64,000 bases of DNA from Martinezella lusitana. GTDB lineage: Bacteria; Pseudomonadota; Alphaproteobacteria; Rhizobiales; Rhizobiaceae. Each line of letters opens with the position of its first letter. The stretch's first letter is position 1. Position numbers and translations under genes: made by a program. The DNA lies in contig NZ_FMAF01000002.1 in assembly GCF_900094565.1 (NCBI RefSeq), positions 496,001-560,000 on the forward strand, in the 5' to 3' direction. The notes under the pieces were generated by a model. The model saw only the letters and a program-made list of their open reading frames with translations. It searched no databases and was not told the DNA's origin. Below, piece after piece: positions 47,103 to 56,068 of the stretch.

Positions 47103-48276
47103 GCGCGACAAGCAGGGCCGCCCGGCTGCGCGCTTCATCGTCGGCGGCAAAGACGGCATCCATGGTCTCAGCGTTGCCTGTCGCGTTCATCTGATCCATG
47201 ACGGCCTCGGCAATGTCAGCCATCTCCAGGAAGCCGATGCGGCCATCCACGAAAGCATGGAAGGCGATTTCCTCGGCCGCGTTCATGATCGCGCCCTGCA
47301 GGCCGCCGCGCTCGAGAGCGGTGCGGGCAAGACGCAATGCCGGGAAGCGAACCTCGTCCGGCGCCTCGAAATCCAGCCGCGCCAGCTTGGCGAAATCCAG
47401 CCGATCGACGCTGAGCTTGGTGCGGGCGGGGTAGGTGAGCGCATAGCCGATCGCCGTGCGCATGTCGGGACAGCCGAGCTGCGCCAGCACCGAACCGTCG
47501 CTGTAGCCGACCATGGAATGGATGACGGATTGCGGATGAACGACAACTTCGATCTGGTCGGGGCGCACGTTGAACAGGTGCTTGGCCTCGATCATCTCCA
47601 GCGCCTTGTTGAACATCGAGGCGCTGCCGATGGAGATCTTGAAGCCCATCGACCAGTTGGGATGAGCGCGGGCGATCGCCGGCGTAACATTGGCCATCTG
47701 CTCGCGCGACCAGGTGCGGAAGGGGCCGCCGGATGCGGTGATGATGATGCGCTCTACCGCGTGCTGCTGATCATCCTCCAGCGCCTGGAAAATGGCGCTG
47801 TGCTCGCTGTCGACCGGGATCAGCCGGCCGCCGCCTTCGGCCACGGCGCGCACGAAAAGTTCGCCGGCCGAGACGAGACATTCCTTATTGGCAAGAGCGA
47901 TATCGGCGCCGCGGCGGGCGGCAGCCAGCGTCGGCGCAAGGCCGGCGGTGCCGACGATCGCCGCCATCACCCAGTCCGATGGCATGGAGGCGGCTTCGAT
48001 CAGCGCATTTCTGCCGGCACCAACAGCGATGCCGGTGCCAAAAAGCGCGTCCTTCAGCGCCTGATAGCGATCCTCATTCGCGGTGACCGCGAAAGCAGCG
48101 CCACAGGCTTTGGCCTGCTCGGCCAGAAGGTCGATATTGTCGTGGCCGGTGATCGCGGCGATGTCGAAAGCTTCGCGTCCGCCCAACTGCGCAATGACAT
48201 CAAGCGTATTTTGGCCGATGGAGCCGGTCGAACCCAATATCGTCAGGCGGCGCCGCGCCTTGCTGCCGGTGGTCAT
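47083..48276 (-). CDS. dxr: 1-deoxy-D-xylulose-5-phosphate reductoisomerase
   Basis: Dxr makes 2-C-methyl-D-erythritol 4-phosphate in the non-mevalonate isoprenoid pathway, with NADPH. The 397-residue product has the Rossmann start LTILGSTGSIGQNTLDVIAQ, the substrate and metal site VDSEHSAIFQAL (about 155-166), ASGGPFRTW, and HPNWSMGFKISIGSASMFNKALE. Full length and normal. Confidence 0.97.
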   Translation of the reverse strand: MTTGSKARRRLTILGSTGSIGQNTLDVIAQLGGREAFDIAAITGHDNIDLLAEQAKACGAAFAVTANEDRYQALKDALFGTGIAVGAGRNALIEAASMPSDWVMAAIVGTAGLAPTLAAARRGADIALANKECLVSAGELFVRAVAEGGGRLIPVDSEHSAIFQALEDDQQHAVERIIITASGGPFRTWSREQMANVTPAIARAHPNWSMGFKISIGSASMFNKALEMIEAKHLFNVRPDQIEVVVHPQSVIHSMVGYSDGSVLAQLGCPDMRTAIGYALTYPARTKLSVDRLDFAKLARLDFEAPDEVRFPALRLARTALERGGLQGAIMNAAEEIAFHAFVDGRIGFLEMADIAEAVMDQMNATGNAETMDAVFAADDEARSRAALLVAQKEKAA

Positions 48277-48476
48277 TCAGGTATCCGCATATTGCCGAAA
48301 TTCCCTAAGGCTCTACAGGGGATCGCGGGAAGCGGCAAGTGTGATGCCATGCAACCCCCTCCGGCCGCCAATGCGCGTTTAAGGCGAAACCACTGATTTG
48401 ATGATATTTTCAGCCAATTATTGAACCAAATGCGAAGTGCTGCGTTTTCCGTCCACTCGAATGCGGAGGGTAATGG

Positions 48477-48743
48477 ATGGTTTTCAAAGCGGCGACATTT
48501 CACGGCATGGAGCTCGATCTGGAAAATGAGCAGTCCAGACGCTCGGCACTGGAGTCCACAGTTGCCAATGCACTCGCCGTCGCCGGCGGGATCGATGCGT
48601 CCGATGTCACGGTGACCGCCGCCGGCCAGGAGATCCGCCTGGACGGCACCGTCGCCACCCAGCAGGAGGTGAAGCGGGCGACTACGGTGGCGGAGTCTAT
48701 CCCCGGCGTCAGGCTGGTGAGGAACAGGATCGCGGTGGGGTGA
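48477..48743 (+). CDS. BON domain protein, 88 residues
   Basis: The product is essentially one BON domain (about residues 22-86: LESTVANALAVAGGIDASDVTVTAAGQEIRLDGTV and VKRATTVAESIPGVRLVRNRI). There is no signal peptide, so it may act in the cytoplasm, perhaps binding phospholipid or another ligand. The ATG at 48477 follows GGAGGG. It is divergent from dxr. Confidence 0.82.
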   Translation: MVFKAATFHGMELDLENEQSRRSALESTVANALAVAGGIDASDVTVTAAGQEIRLDGTVATQQEVKRATTVAESIPGVRLVRNRIAVG

Positions 48744-48797
48744 GGTGCTGCTTGTGCCCTTGTCCCCCGACGCGGGTTCGCGACGCATCTGATGCTT

Positions 48798-49397
48798 TTA
48801 ATTATGCGTAGTCGGTAGGTCGAAGAACAGCTTGGTTATGTCCGGGGAATCCGATGGATCGGTGCCTGTGCGCTGGAGCATGCCTCCCGCTTTCTCGATG
48901 ACCCGCCTTGAGGCGAGATTATTCTCGTTGCAGATGACGGTTATTCTCGCGAGGCCGGTTTTCGCCGCGATTGGCAACAGGAGCAGCAGCGCTTGAGTGG
49001 CATATCCTCTGCCCTGCTTCCAGGGAACTATAGAGTAACCCACATGACCCGGCACATGCAGCGGAAATCGAGTTGTTCCGGGCAGATGGCGAAGTGTAAT
49101 GTAACCGCAGAAACCCCCGTCCCAGATCCAGAATGGCTGAATGGCGAGATATTGAGGCGCTCGGTTCGATACCGATGTGGCGATGACTTCACTGGATATA
49201 AGGCGGCTCAGGAAACCTGCCCTGTCATGCCTGAGCATCTCGAGTTCGGCTTCAGCGTAGACTTTGTCTTGCTGGCGTCTGGGATCAGGTGACCATCCCC
49301 GCGCAAGTGCCTCTTCAAAGCCTTGCAGGTTGAGCAAGCTCGGCTCAATCAGGACCACGGTGTTGGTCGGAGCAGTTGGGGCCTGGTGTTCTGCCAT
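48798..49397 (-). CDS. GNAT family N-acetyltransferase
   Basis: This 199-residue protein has the GNAT acetyl-CoA motif VPWKQGRGYATQALLLLLP (about 126-144) and the C-terminal NNLASRRVIEKAGGML. Members of this RimJ/RimL-like group acetylate proteins or small amines. Substrate is unknown. Codon use is less biased than in neighbours. Confidence 0.85.
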   Translation of the reverse strand: MAEHQAPTAPTNTVVLIEPSLLNLQGFEEALARGWSPDPRRQQDKVYAEAELEMLRHDRAGFLSRLISSEVIATSVSNRAPQYLAIQPFWIWDGGFCGYITLRHLPGTTRFPLHVPGHVGYSIVPWKQGRGYATQALLLLLPIAAKTGLARITVICNENNLASRRVIEKAGGMLQRTGTDPSDSPDITKLFFDLPTTHN

Positions 49398-49508
49398 TCC
49401 TACTCCCCTTCCGACACTTCGATGCCAGCCATATCCAGACGACAGATAACAATCAGAATTCAGGGGCGAAGTTGCAAGAGCGACATGTGGAGACAGCTAT
49501 CTGGTTGC

Positions 49509-50021
49509 CTATCTTGGATTGGCGGCAAACTCGGCAAGCTCTTTTGGTGAGCGAATATGGATGATCCGCGCCCGTCCGCGGTGAATTTCGATCGCGGCAA
49601 GCAGTTTTGGGCGCATTTCCCGATGCAGCCACCACATCATTTTGAAGAGACGAATGGTAACCGGAAACATGGGGCATCCGTCAGGTCCGTCCGCGCGGCC
49701 AAGGAAGAGCGACTTCACCTGGCGCTTGGCGGCCCACCAGTAGTGAACCCATATCGGGTGATCGACGAAGACAATCGTATCGGCCATATTCATGCGACGT
49801 TGAACGGACTCCCACGATCCGTAGCCGTCGATCAGCCATCGGTCTTGCGAAAGCCAGGCGTCATGGGACGCTGCAAATTCGGACTGCGATGCCTCGACCC
49901 AGTTCGGCTTCCACTGAATCTTGTCGATTGCGAGGTGAGGCAAAGCATGTGATGAGCTCAACGCCTTGCACATCGTCGACTTTCCGCCGCCTGCATTGCC
50001 GATCACCATCACTCGCGTCAT
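49509..50021 (-). CDS. FlaR-like P-loop kinase (DNA topology modulation family)
   Basis: This 170-residue protein resembles adenylate-kinase-like proteins annotated as DNA topology modulation protein FlaR. It has the P-loop IGNAGGGKST (7-16), LAIDKIQWKPNW and VFVDHPIWVHYWWAAKRQ. It is probably a nucleotide or small-molecule kinase; the FlaR name is historical and real function is unknown. Confidence 0.8.
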   Translation of the reverse strand: MTRVMVIGNAGGGKSTMCKALSSSHALPHLAIDKIQWKPNWVEASQSEFAASHDAWLSQDRWLIDGYGSWESVQRRMNMADTIVFVDHPIWVHYWWAAKRQVKSLFLGRADGPDGCPMFPVTIRLFKMMWWLHREMRPKLLAAIEIHRGRARIIHIRSPKELAEFAANPR

Positions 50022-50094
50022 AGATGAAAGATAACCTGACTGTGGTATTGACGCAAAGGCTGCTGAGGTCGCGTCAGAGAGAAGATAAGTGAAA

Positions 50095-50171
50095 TGGTGA
50101 TCTCGACGCGATTCGAACGCGTGACCCCCAGATTAGGAATCTGGTGCTCTATCCTGCTGAGCTACGAGACC
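50095..50171 (-). tRNA. tRNA-Arg (anticodon CCU)
   Basis: The minus strand folds into a full cloverleaf of 77 nt with encoded CCA. Acceptor GGTCTCG/CGAGATC has one G-U pair. D stem is GCTC/GAGC, the anticodon stem CCAGA/TCTGG holds the loop TTCCTAA, and the T stem is ACGCG/CGCGT with loop TTCGAAT. Anticodon CCU reads the rare Arg codon AGG. Confidence 0.96.
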
Positions 50172-50290
50172 ACTTGAGATGATCCATACAAAAGCAAAGG
50201 CCCGAAGCCAAGCCCTTTTACGTCCTCGGGACAATTCGCTTTTGCTGTGCCGCGCGCCCGGGTAGGCGCACGGGAAATGGTTGATGTGTC

Positions 50291-51451
50291 TCAGGCGTTG
50301 AGGCGCTGTTCGGCGAGCCGCACCCAGTAGGAAATGCCGTGGGCGATGGCTTCGTCGTTGAAGTCGTAGGCCGGGTTGTGGAGGCCGGCCGAATCGCCGT
50401 TGCCGACGAAGATGAAGGCGCCGGGGCGGGCGAGCAGCATGTAGGAGAAATCCTCGCCGGCCATCATCGGGTCGATGTCGGGGACGACATTGCCCGCGCC
50501 GGCGATTTCCTCGGCGATGGCGATGGCGTGGTCGGTCTCGTCGGCATGGTTGAAGGTGACGGGGTAATTGCGGTGGAACTCGATCGCCACCTCCGCGCCG
50601 TGGCTGGCGGCGATGCCGGAGACGACCTGTTTGAAGCGCTGTTCGGCGAGATCGCGCATCTCGTGATCGAGCGTGCGCACCGTGCCGCCAAAGCTCGCCT
50701 CGCTCGGGATGACGTTGTGCGCGTTGCCGGCGTTGAAGGTGGTGACGGAGACGACGACCGACTTCAGCGGATTGGTGCTGCGCGAGGCGATGAGCTGCAG
50801 GTTGGAGACGATCTGCGCGCCGATGGCGATCGGATCGATCGTCTTGTGCGGCATGGCGGCATGGCCGCCGACGCCCTTGATGGAAACGGTGAATTCGTCC
50901 GTTGCCGCCATGATCGGGCCCTTGCGGATGGCGAAGTGGCCGACGGGCAGGCCCGGCAGGTTGTGCATGCCGTAGACTTCGGCGATCTGGAAGCGCTCCA
51001 TCATGCCATCCTTGACCATGGCGTCGCCGCCGGCGCCGCCTTCTTCGGCCGGCTGAAAGATGACGGCGATATTGCCGTTGAAGTTGCGGGTCTCGGCGAG
51101 ATATTTCGCGGCACCCAAAAGCATGGCGGTGTGGCCGTCATGGCCGCAGGCATGCATCTTGCCCGGTGTTTCGGAAGCCCAGGGCTTGCCGGTGATCTCG
51201 GTGAGCGGTAGCGCGTCCATATCGGCGCGCAGGCCAACCGTGCGTCCTTCGCCCTTGCCGCGGATCAGGCCGACGACGCCGGTGCGGCCGATGCCGGTCA
51301 CCACTTCGTCGACGCCGAAGGAGCGTAGTTTTTCAGCGACGAAAGCGGCGGTATTTTCAACCGCATAGAGAAGCTCCGGCCGCGTGTGGATATAGCGGCG
51401 CCATTCGGTCACTTCGCCCTGGAGTTCTGCGGCTCTGTTCAAGATCGGCAT
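50291..51451 (-). CDS. M20 family amidohydrolase (hippurate / N-acyl amino acid hydrolase type)
   Basis: This 386-residue metallopeptidase-like enzyme removes an acyl group from an amino acid or related amide. It has RRYIHTRPELLYAVENTAAFV, the metal ligands in HACGHDGHTAMLLGAA and PAEEGGAGGDAMVKDG, and GGEDFSYML-like AGEDFSYMLLARPGAF. I chose the ATG at 51451 (MPILNRAAEL) because AGGAA lies 8 bp upstream; 51472 is possible. Confidence 0.9.
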   Translation of the reverse strand: MPILNRAAELQGEVTEWRRYIHTRPELLYAVENTAAFVAEKLRSFGVDEVVTGIGRTGVVGLIRGKGEGRTVGLRADMDALPLTEITGKPWASETPGKMHACGHDGHTAMLLGAAKYLAETRNFNGNIAVIFQPAEEGGAGGDAMVKDGMMERFQIAEVYGMHNLPGLPVGHFAIRKGPIMAATDEFTVSIKGVGGHAAMPHKTIDPIAIGAQIVSNLQLIASRSTNPLKSVVVSVTTFNAGNAHNVIPSEASFGGTVRTLDHEMRDLAEQRFKQVVSGIAASHGAEVAIEFHRNYPVTFNHADETDHAIAIAEEIAGAGNVVPDIDPMMAGEDFSYMLLARPGAFIFVGNGDSAGLHNPAYDFNDEAIAHGISYWVRLAEQRLNA

Positions 51452-51680
51452 GCTGATGTTCCTGCTGCTCAATATCTGTTCTGGTTCAACTCATCGGTTC
51501 GTCGCATAGCCTTGGCCGGCGCAGCGCATCTTCCAATATCACGCACGATCAAAAGGTCGTGATGCCAAAGCGTCTCGCCTACGGGGAAATAAAGTCGTCA
51601 ATCGCCTTTGCCTTCTCCTAGCCATATAGGTTAAATAGACGAAGCTTTCGAGAAAATTCCGGACCTCTGAAGGATAGATC

Positions 51681-52850
51681 GTGCCGACGAAGCAGAATCG
51701 TTTGTATGCCGCCCTGCGGCTCGTTCCCGTGGCCGCAGCCGCATCCATGCTTTTCCTGTCGACCGCGCAAACGGCCGGAGCCAACCCGCATATCCTCGTC
51801 GATGTCGGCACCGGGCGCGTGCTTGACCAGCAGGAGGCGTTCCGCCGCTGGTATCCCGCCTCGCTCACCAAGCTGATGACCAGTTACGTCACCTTCCGCG
51901 CCATCCAGTCCGGCCAGATCAATCTCGATACGCCCGTCGTCATGTCGAAGCTCGCCGCCGCGCAGCCGCCGGCGAAGATGTATTTCAAGCCCGGGCAGAA
52001 GATGACGCTCGACAATGCCTTGAAGATGATGCTGGTCAAATCGGCAAACGATCTTGCCATGGCGGTCAGCGAGACCGTGGGCGGTTCGCAGCCGGCCTTC
52101 GTGGCGCGGATGAACGCGGAGGCAGCTCGCCTCGGCATGCGTGACACGCATTTCATCAATCCGAACGGCCTTCCGGGCAAGGGGCAATATACGACGGCGC
52201 GTGACCTTGCCGTTCTCAGCGTCGCGCTGCGCCGCGAGTTTCCGCAATATGCCGGTTATTTCGCGCTGGAAGGCTTTACCAACGGCGTGAAGCAGGTGCC
52301 GAACATCAACATGCTCATCGGCCGCTTCGATGGCGCCGACGGCATGAAGACCGGCTTCATCTGTGCTGCCGGTTTCAACCAGATCGCATCGGCGACCCGC
52401 AACGGCCGCACGCTGATCTCAGTCGTGCTCGGCACCGACAGCCTAGCGGCGCGCGCCGACGATTCCGCCAATTTTCTGGAGAAGGGTTTCCAGAATCAGC
52501 TTTCCGGCAGGGAGACGCTGGCAAGCCTGCGGCCCGACACGCCTCAGTCGGCCGAGGTCGCCGATGTTACCGCCGATATCTGCAGCGCCAAGGGCGCGCA
52601 GGCGCGCAGCGAAACGCGCGATCCGTTCGGCCGCACCAAGGTACAGTCGCCCTATATCCATGAAATGGATCACGAGCCGAATTTCATCTATGCCGGCCTG
52701 ATCGGTGGCCAGGACGTCATGACCGCCAGCAAGGGCGACAAGGACGATGCCACCGCCAAGGGCGACAAAGCCATCAAGGGCGACAAGATTGCCATCTCCG
52801 GTCGGGCGGCGGACAATGTGCCGATCCCTATGCCGCGTCCCACTTTCTGA
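51681..52850 (+). CDS. D-alanyl-D-alanine carboxypeptidase (PBP5/DacC type)
   Basis: This 389-residue periplasmic penicillin-binding protein trims the terminal D-Ala of peptidoglycan stem peptides. A signal peptide covers about residues 1-34. The serine-enzyme motifs are SLTK (61-64, nucleophile S61), SAN (121-123) and KTG (223-225). The C-terminus ends in a low-complexity stretch with three KGDK units (about 347-371) and NVPIPMPRP instead of the amphipathic helix of PBP5. It is followed 15 bp later by a CobW gene. Confidence 0.93.
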   Translation: MPTKQNRLYAALRLVPVAAAASMLFLSTAQTAGANPHILVDVGTGRVLDQQEAFRRWYPASLTKLMTSYVTFRAIQSGQINLDTPVVMSKLAAAQPPAKMYFKPGQKMTLDNALKMMLVKSANDLAMAVSETVGGSQPAFVARMNAEAARLGMRDTHFINPNGLPGKGQYTTARDLAVLSVALRREFPQYAGYFALEGFTNGVKQVPNINMLIGRFDGADGMKTGFICAAGFNQIASATRNGRTLISVVLGTDSLAARADDSANFLEKGFQNQLSGRETLASLRPDTPQSAEVADVTADICSAKGAQARSETRDPFGRTKVQSPYIHEMDHEPNFIYAGLIGGQDVMTASKGDKDDATAKGDKAIKGDKIAISGRAADNVPIPMPRPTF

Positions 52851-52865
52851 TATCGGATTGGAACC

Positions 52866-54038
52866 ATGAGCGTTTCGCAGCAAAGAGTGCCGGTCGCGAT
52901 CCTGACCGGCTTTCTCGGGGCGGGTAAATCGACCCTGCTCAACCGCATCCTCAAGGATGAGGACATGCGCGATGCGGCGGTCATCATCAACGAGTTCGGC
53001 GATGTCGGCATCGACCATCTGCTCGTCGAGAGCTCCGGCGATTCCATCATCGAGCTGTCCGACGGCTGCCTGTGCTGCACGGTGCGCGGTGAGCTGGTGG
53101 ATACGCTCGCGAACCTCATGGACGCCATGCAGACCGGCCGTATCCGGCCGCTGAAGCGTGTCGTCATCGAAACAACAGGTCTTGCCGATCCCGCTCCTGT
53201 CATGCAGTCGATCATGGGCAATCCGATCATCGCGGCCAATTTCGATCTCGATGGCGTCATTACCGTCGTCGATGCTGTCAACGGGCTGCAGACGCTCGAC
53301 AACCATGAAGAGGCGCGCAAGCAGGTGGCGGTCGCTGACCGCCTGATCGTCTCGAAGACCGGGATTGCCGGCGCAACACCCGAAAACCTGCTGGAAGGCC
53401 GGCTGAGGGCGCTCAATCCGCGCGCGCAGATCCTGAACGCCGACAGCGACGAGGCCGGACGCGCCGCCATTCTCATCAACGGTCTCTACGACCCGGCGTC
53501 GAAGATCGCCGATGTCGGCCGCTGGCTGCATGACGAGCTGGAGGCCGACGATAACCACCATCACCACGACGACCACGATCATCACCACCATCATCACGGT
53601 GAGCACGGCCATCACCATCATGGCCATCGGCATCAGCACGCCCATGACGTGAACCGCCATGACGGATCGATCCGGTCGTTCTCGATCGTTGAGACCCAAC
53701 CTATCGATCCGATGGCGCTGGACATGTTCATCGATCTTTTGCGTTCGGCGCATGGCGAAAAGCTGCTGCGCATGAAGGCGATCGTTGCCGTGTCCGACCG
53801 GCCGGAGCGTCCGGTCGTGCTGCATGGCGTGCAGAATATCTTCCATCCGCCGGTGCGCCTGCCTGCCTGGCCCGATCCTCAGGACCGGCGGACGCGCATG
53901 GTGATCATCACCAAGGATCTGCCGCAGGATTTCGTGAAGGGCCTGTTCGATGCGTTTCTCAGCAAGCCGCAGGTCGATATGCCGGATCGGGCGGCACTTC
54001 AGGACAATCCACTGGCGGTGCCGGGGATGAGGTTCTAG
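52866..54038 (+). CDS. CobW/COG0523 family GTPase metallochaperone with His-rich linker
   Basis: This 390-residue G3E GTPase has Walker A FLGAGKSTLL (16-25), the metal-binding CLCC (68-71) in SDGCLCCTVRGEL, and ETTGLADPAP. A linker at about 231-260 is almost pure His and Asp, and the CobW C-terminal domain follows. Family members deliver zinc or cobalt to client proteins. The His-rich linker favours zinc or nickel handling. CobN lies outside the window, and the neighbour is a carboxypeptidase, so the name cobW for cobalamin synthesis is not justified. No Zur box was found. Confidence 0.9.
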   Translation: MSVSQQRVPVAILTGFLGAGKSTLLNRILKDEDMRDAAVIINEFGDVGIDHLLVESSGDSIIELSDGCLCCTVRGELVDTLANLMDAMQTGRIRPLKRVVIETTGLADPAPVMQSIMGNPIIAANFDLDGVITVVDAVNGLQTLDNHEEARKQVAVADRLIVSKTGIAGATPENLLEGRLRALNPRAQILNADSDEAGRAAILINGLYDPASKIADVGRWLHDELEADDNHHHHDDHDHHHHHHGEHGHHHHGHRHQHAHDVNRHDGSIRSFSIVETQPIDPMALDMFIDLLRSAHGEKLLRMKAIVAVSDRPERPVVLHGVQNIFHPPVRLPAWPDPQDRRTRMVIITKDLPQDFVKGLFDAFLSKPQVDMPDRAALQDNPLAVPGMRF

Positions 54039-54138
54039 AGCAATTCCAGGAAAAGTGTGCAGCGGTTTTCCGTCCGGAATTGTGTAAAAACAATAATATA
54101 GAGCGGTTAAGCGATTCCATGAAACGCGTAGCCGCTCT
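54037..54138. repeat. Rhizobial palindromic element, copy 2
   Basis: It begins inside the CobW stop codon region with AGAGCAATTCCAGGA and forms two hairpins, CAATTCC/GGAATTG and AGAGCGG/CCGCTCT. It aligns block by block with 34169-34268. Confidence 0.75.
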
Positions 54139-54157
54139 AGGTGCCAAGCAACCTGCC

Positions 54158-54307
54158 TCGCCCTTCGAGGGCCCTGGGAGCCACCTCAGGGTGAGGCTGA
54201 TCCACTCGCGTTGTTGCGAAATTCGTCGTCACCAAAACACGGCCGAACGACCCTCATCCTCATGGTGAGGCGAGAGCGAAGCCATCCTCGCACCGCCAGG
54301 ATGGTCC
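54158..54307. repeat. RIME-like intergenic mosaic element, copy 2
   Basis: It shares TCGCCCTTCGAGG, CACCTCAGGGTGAG and CTCATGGTGAGG with the element at 10317-10506, but the spacers differ. Together with the preceding element it fills the 284-bp gap between the CobW gene and the TusA-like gene. Confidence 0.65.
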
Positions 54308-54322
54308 AGCGGCGACAATGGA

Positions 54323-54556
54323 TCACCCCTTGCGGATGACGAAGCGATGGCCGCTTTCCGTCTTCTCGCTCGCCAGCAGGGCATGGCCCTTTTCGTTGCA
54401 GAGATGCGGAATGTCGATGACGGCGAGGGGATCGGTCGTTTCGACCGTCAAGGTGGCGCCGCTCGGCATGCCGCGCAGGCGCTTTTCCGTCTTGATCGCC
54501 GGATAGGGGCACTTCAGTCCGCGCAGATCGTAGATCTCGGCGTCGAAACTATTCAC
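54323..54556 (-). CDS. TusA-like sulfurtransferase
   Basis: This 77-residue protein has the TusA/SirA fold start YDLRGLKCPYPAIKTEKRL with the active Cys16 in the CPxP motif. TusA relatives carry persulfide sulfur for tRNA thiolation, molybdenum cofactor or other use. It overlaps the end of the upstream L,D-transpeptidase-like gene by 8 bp, so the two are cotranscribed, although no functional link is known. Confidence 0.88.
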   Translation of the reverse strand: MNSFDAEIYDLRGLKCPYPAIKTEKRLRGMPSGATLTVETTDPLAVIDIPHLCNEKGHALLASEKTESGHRFVIRKG

Positions 54557-55838
54557 TCTTCGCCCAGAACTTCCAGAACGGCGGCTTCTTTGCCGGCTCG
54601 GTCTGTGCGGTTTCGACAGCCGGATTTTGCGCGTAGGCCAACGGATAGACGACCGGGCTCATCGGATTGGCCATCGGGATCGGGACATTCGCCGGAATGT
54701 TGGCCGCAACCAGCGGACCGCCGGTCTGTTGTGCCGCCGCATCGGGAGCTGATGTCGCCAGGCGGATGCTTGCCGTCGTCGTCGGGCTGGCGACGGTGCC
54801 GCCGCGTGCAATCTGCTGCGCCGATTGATTGGACATCATCGACTCGAGATCGGCGACCTTCATCATCTTGCCGGCGGCAAGCGCGGTGCCTGTGGGAGCA
54901 TAGGCAAGATCGTGGCCCTTGCGCTGCTTGGCGACGACGGCCTTGCGCTCGGCTTCGGTCGGGTCATACCAGGCCATGTCGCTATATTTCTTCGTGGCCG
55001 CAGCATAATCGGCCTGATATTGCTTGTCGTAGGTGGCAAGCGCCATCTGCAAGGCAGGCGGCGTCGTCATCACGGGGCATTTGCCGCCGGCGTTGAACGG
55101 GCCGCTGGCCTGCTGGTTGAAGACGTATTTCTTCTCGCAGACTTCCACTTCCGGCGGTCGCTTGGTGACTTCGAAGTTGTCGTAGCCGACCTTCAGCATC
55201 TTCCAGAATTCGATATTGGGGCTGAGCCGGTGCTTCCACATGTTTTCCGCCGTCATGCGGAAGGGGAAAGCCTCGAGCTGAATGGCCTTCTGGCCGCCCT
55301 TGAAGGCGTCGCGCGCGAAGGCATAGATTTCCAGCACCTGCTGATCGGTCATCGAATAGCAGCCCGACGACGAGCAGGCGCCGTGGATCATCAGATTGGC
55401 GCCGGTGCGGCCATTGGCTGCGTCATAACGGTTCGGAAAGCCGGTATTGATGGCGAGATAGTATTTCGAATTCGGATTGAGATTGGCCGGCGTCAGCATA
55501 TAGAAGCCTTCCGGCGCTTGCCGGTCGCCTTCCTTGACCTTCGGGCCCAGGCGGCCGGACCAGGCGCAGATATTGTAAGCGGCGATCACTTCGAAACGAT
55601 TGTTCTGGTTCGCCTTCAGGATCTCCATCGCGCCTTCTTCCTTGAAGATGCGGATCATGATCGGCGAATTGCGGTCCATGCCCTTTTTCGCCATGTCGGC
55701 AAGGATATGGCTGGGTAGCGGCTGTTCGACCTTGTTCGTCACCTTCGACAGGTCGATCGACGCGGTATCCAACGCGTCGTTGCAGCCGGCGAGTGCCAGC
55801 GTCATCAGGAAGATGTAAGCAAGGTGACGAATGCGCAT
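54549..55838 (-). CDS. L,D-transpeptidase-like (YafK/YkuD family) lipoprotein
   Basis: This 429-residue protein has a lipoprotein signal MRIRHLAYIFLMTLALAGC (Cys19), and a YkuD-type catalytic site with His152 and Cys160 in MIHGACSSSGCYSM. Murein L,D-transpeptidases of the YafK/DpaA group cut or form bonds to the peptidoglycan. The C-terminal ~150 residues are low-complexity, rich in Ala, Pro and Thr. The frame opens upstream to 55904; I prefer ATG 55838 for a short signal n-region. It overlaps tusA-like by 8 bp. Confidence 0.85.
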   Translation of the reverse strand: MRIRHLAYIFLMTLALAGCNDALDTASIDLSKVTNKVEQPLPSHILADMAKKGMDRNSPIMIRIFKEEGAMEILKANQNNRFEVIAAYNICAWSGRLGPKVKEGDRQAPEGFYMLTPANLNPNSKYYLAINTGFPNRYDAANGRTGANLMIHGACSSSGCYSMTDQQVLEIYAFARDAFKGGQKAIQLEAFPFRMTAENMWKHRLSPNIEFWKMLKVGYDNFEVTKRPPEVEVCEKKYVFNQQASGPFNAGGKCPVMTTPPALQMALATYDKQYQADYAAATKKYSDMAWYDPTEAERKAVVAKQRKGHDLAYAPTGTALAAGKMMKVADLESMMSNQSAQQIARGGTVASPTTTASIRLATSAPDAAAQQTGGPLVAANIPANVPIPMANPMSPVVYPLAYAQNPAVETAQTEPAKKPPFWKFWAKSE

Positions 55839-55974
55839 TCTGACTTGGCCCATAAATGCGAAGAGCGGCAGCTCGATCTGTTTCGCCGCTCCCCTTCGAA
55901 GCATGAAACGGAATCATAGATGGCTTATACTTGAAAATTCCTTACCAGCCTATGACGCGCCCGCGAAGCGCCGC

Positions 55975-55999
55975 AAGCTTTTCTTTGCCATAAAAGCTT
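55975..55999. other. Hairpin upstream of the L,D-transpeptidase gene
   Basis: AAGCTTTT and AAAAGCTT flank a nine-base loop. A further stem GGAATG-TGGCCA / TGGCC-TCATTCC lies at 56008-56036, 33 bp after accA. The second may end accA transcription, but neither has a clear T-run. Confidence 0.35.
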
Positions 56000-56068
56000 C
56001 GATAACAGGAATGTGGCCAAGATTTGGCCTCATTCCCGCTTTTCGCGATCACGTTTTCAGAATGCGCT

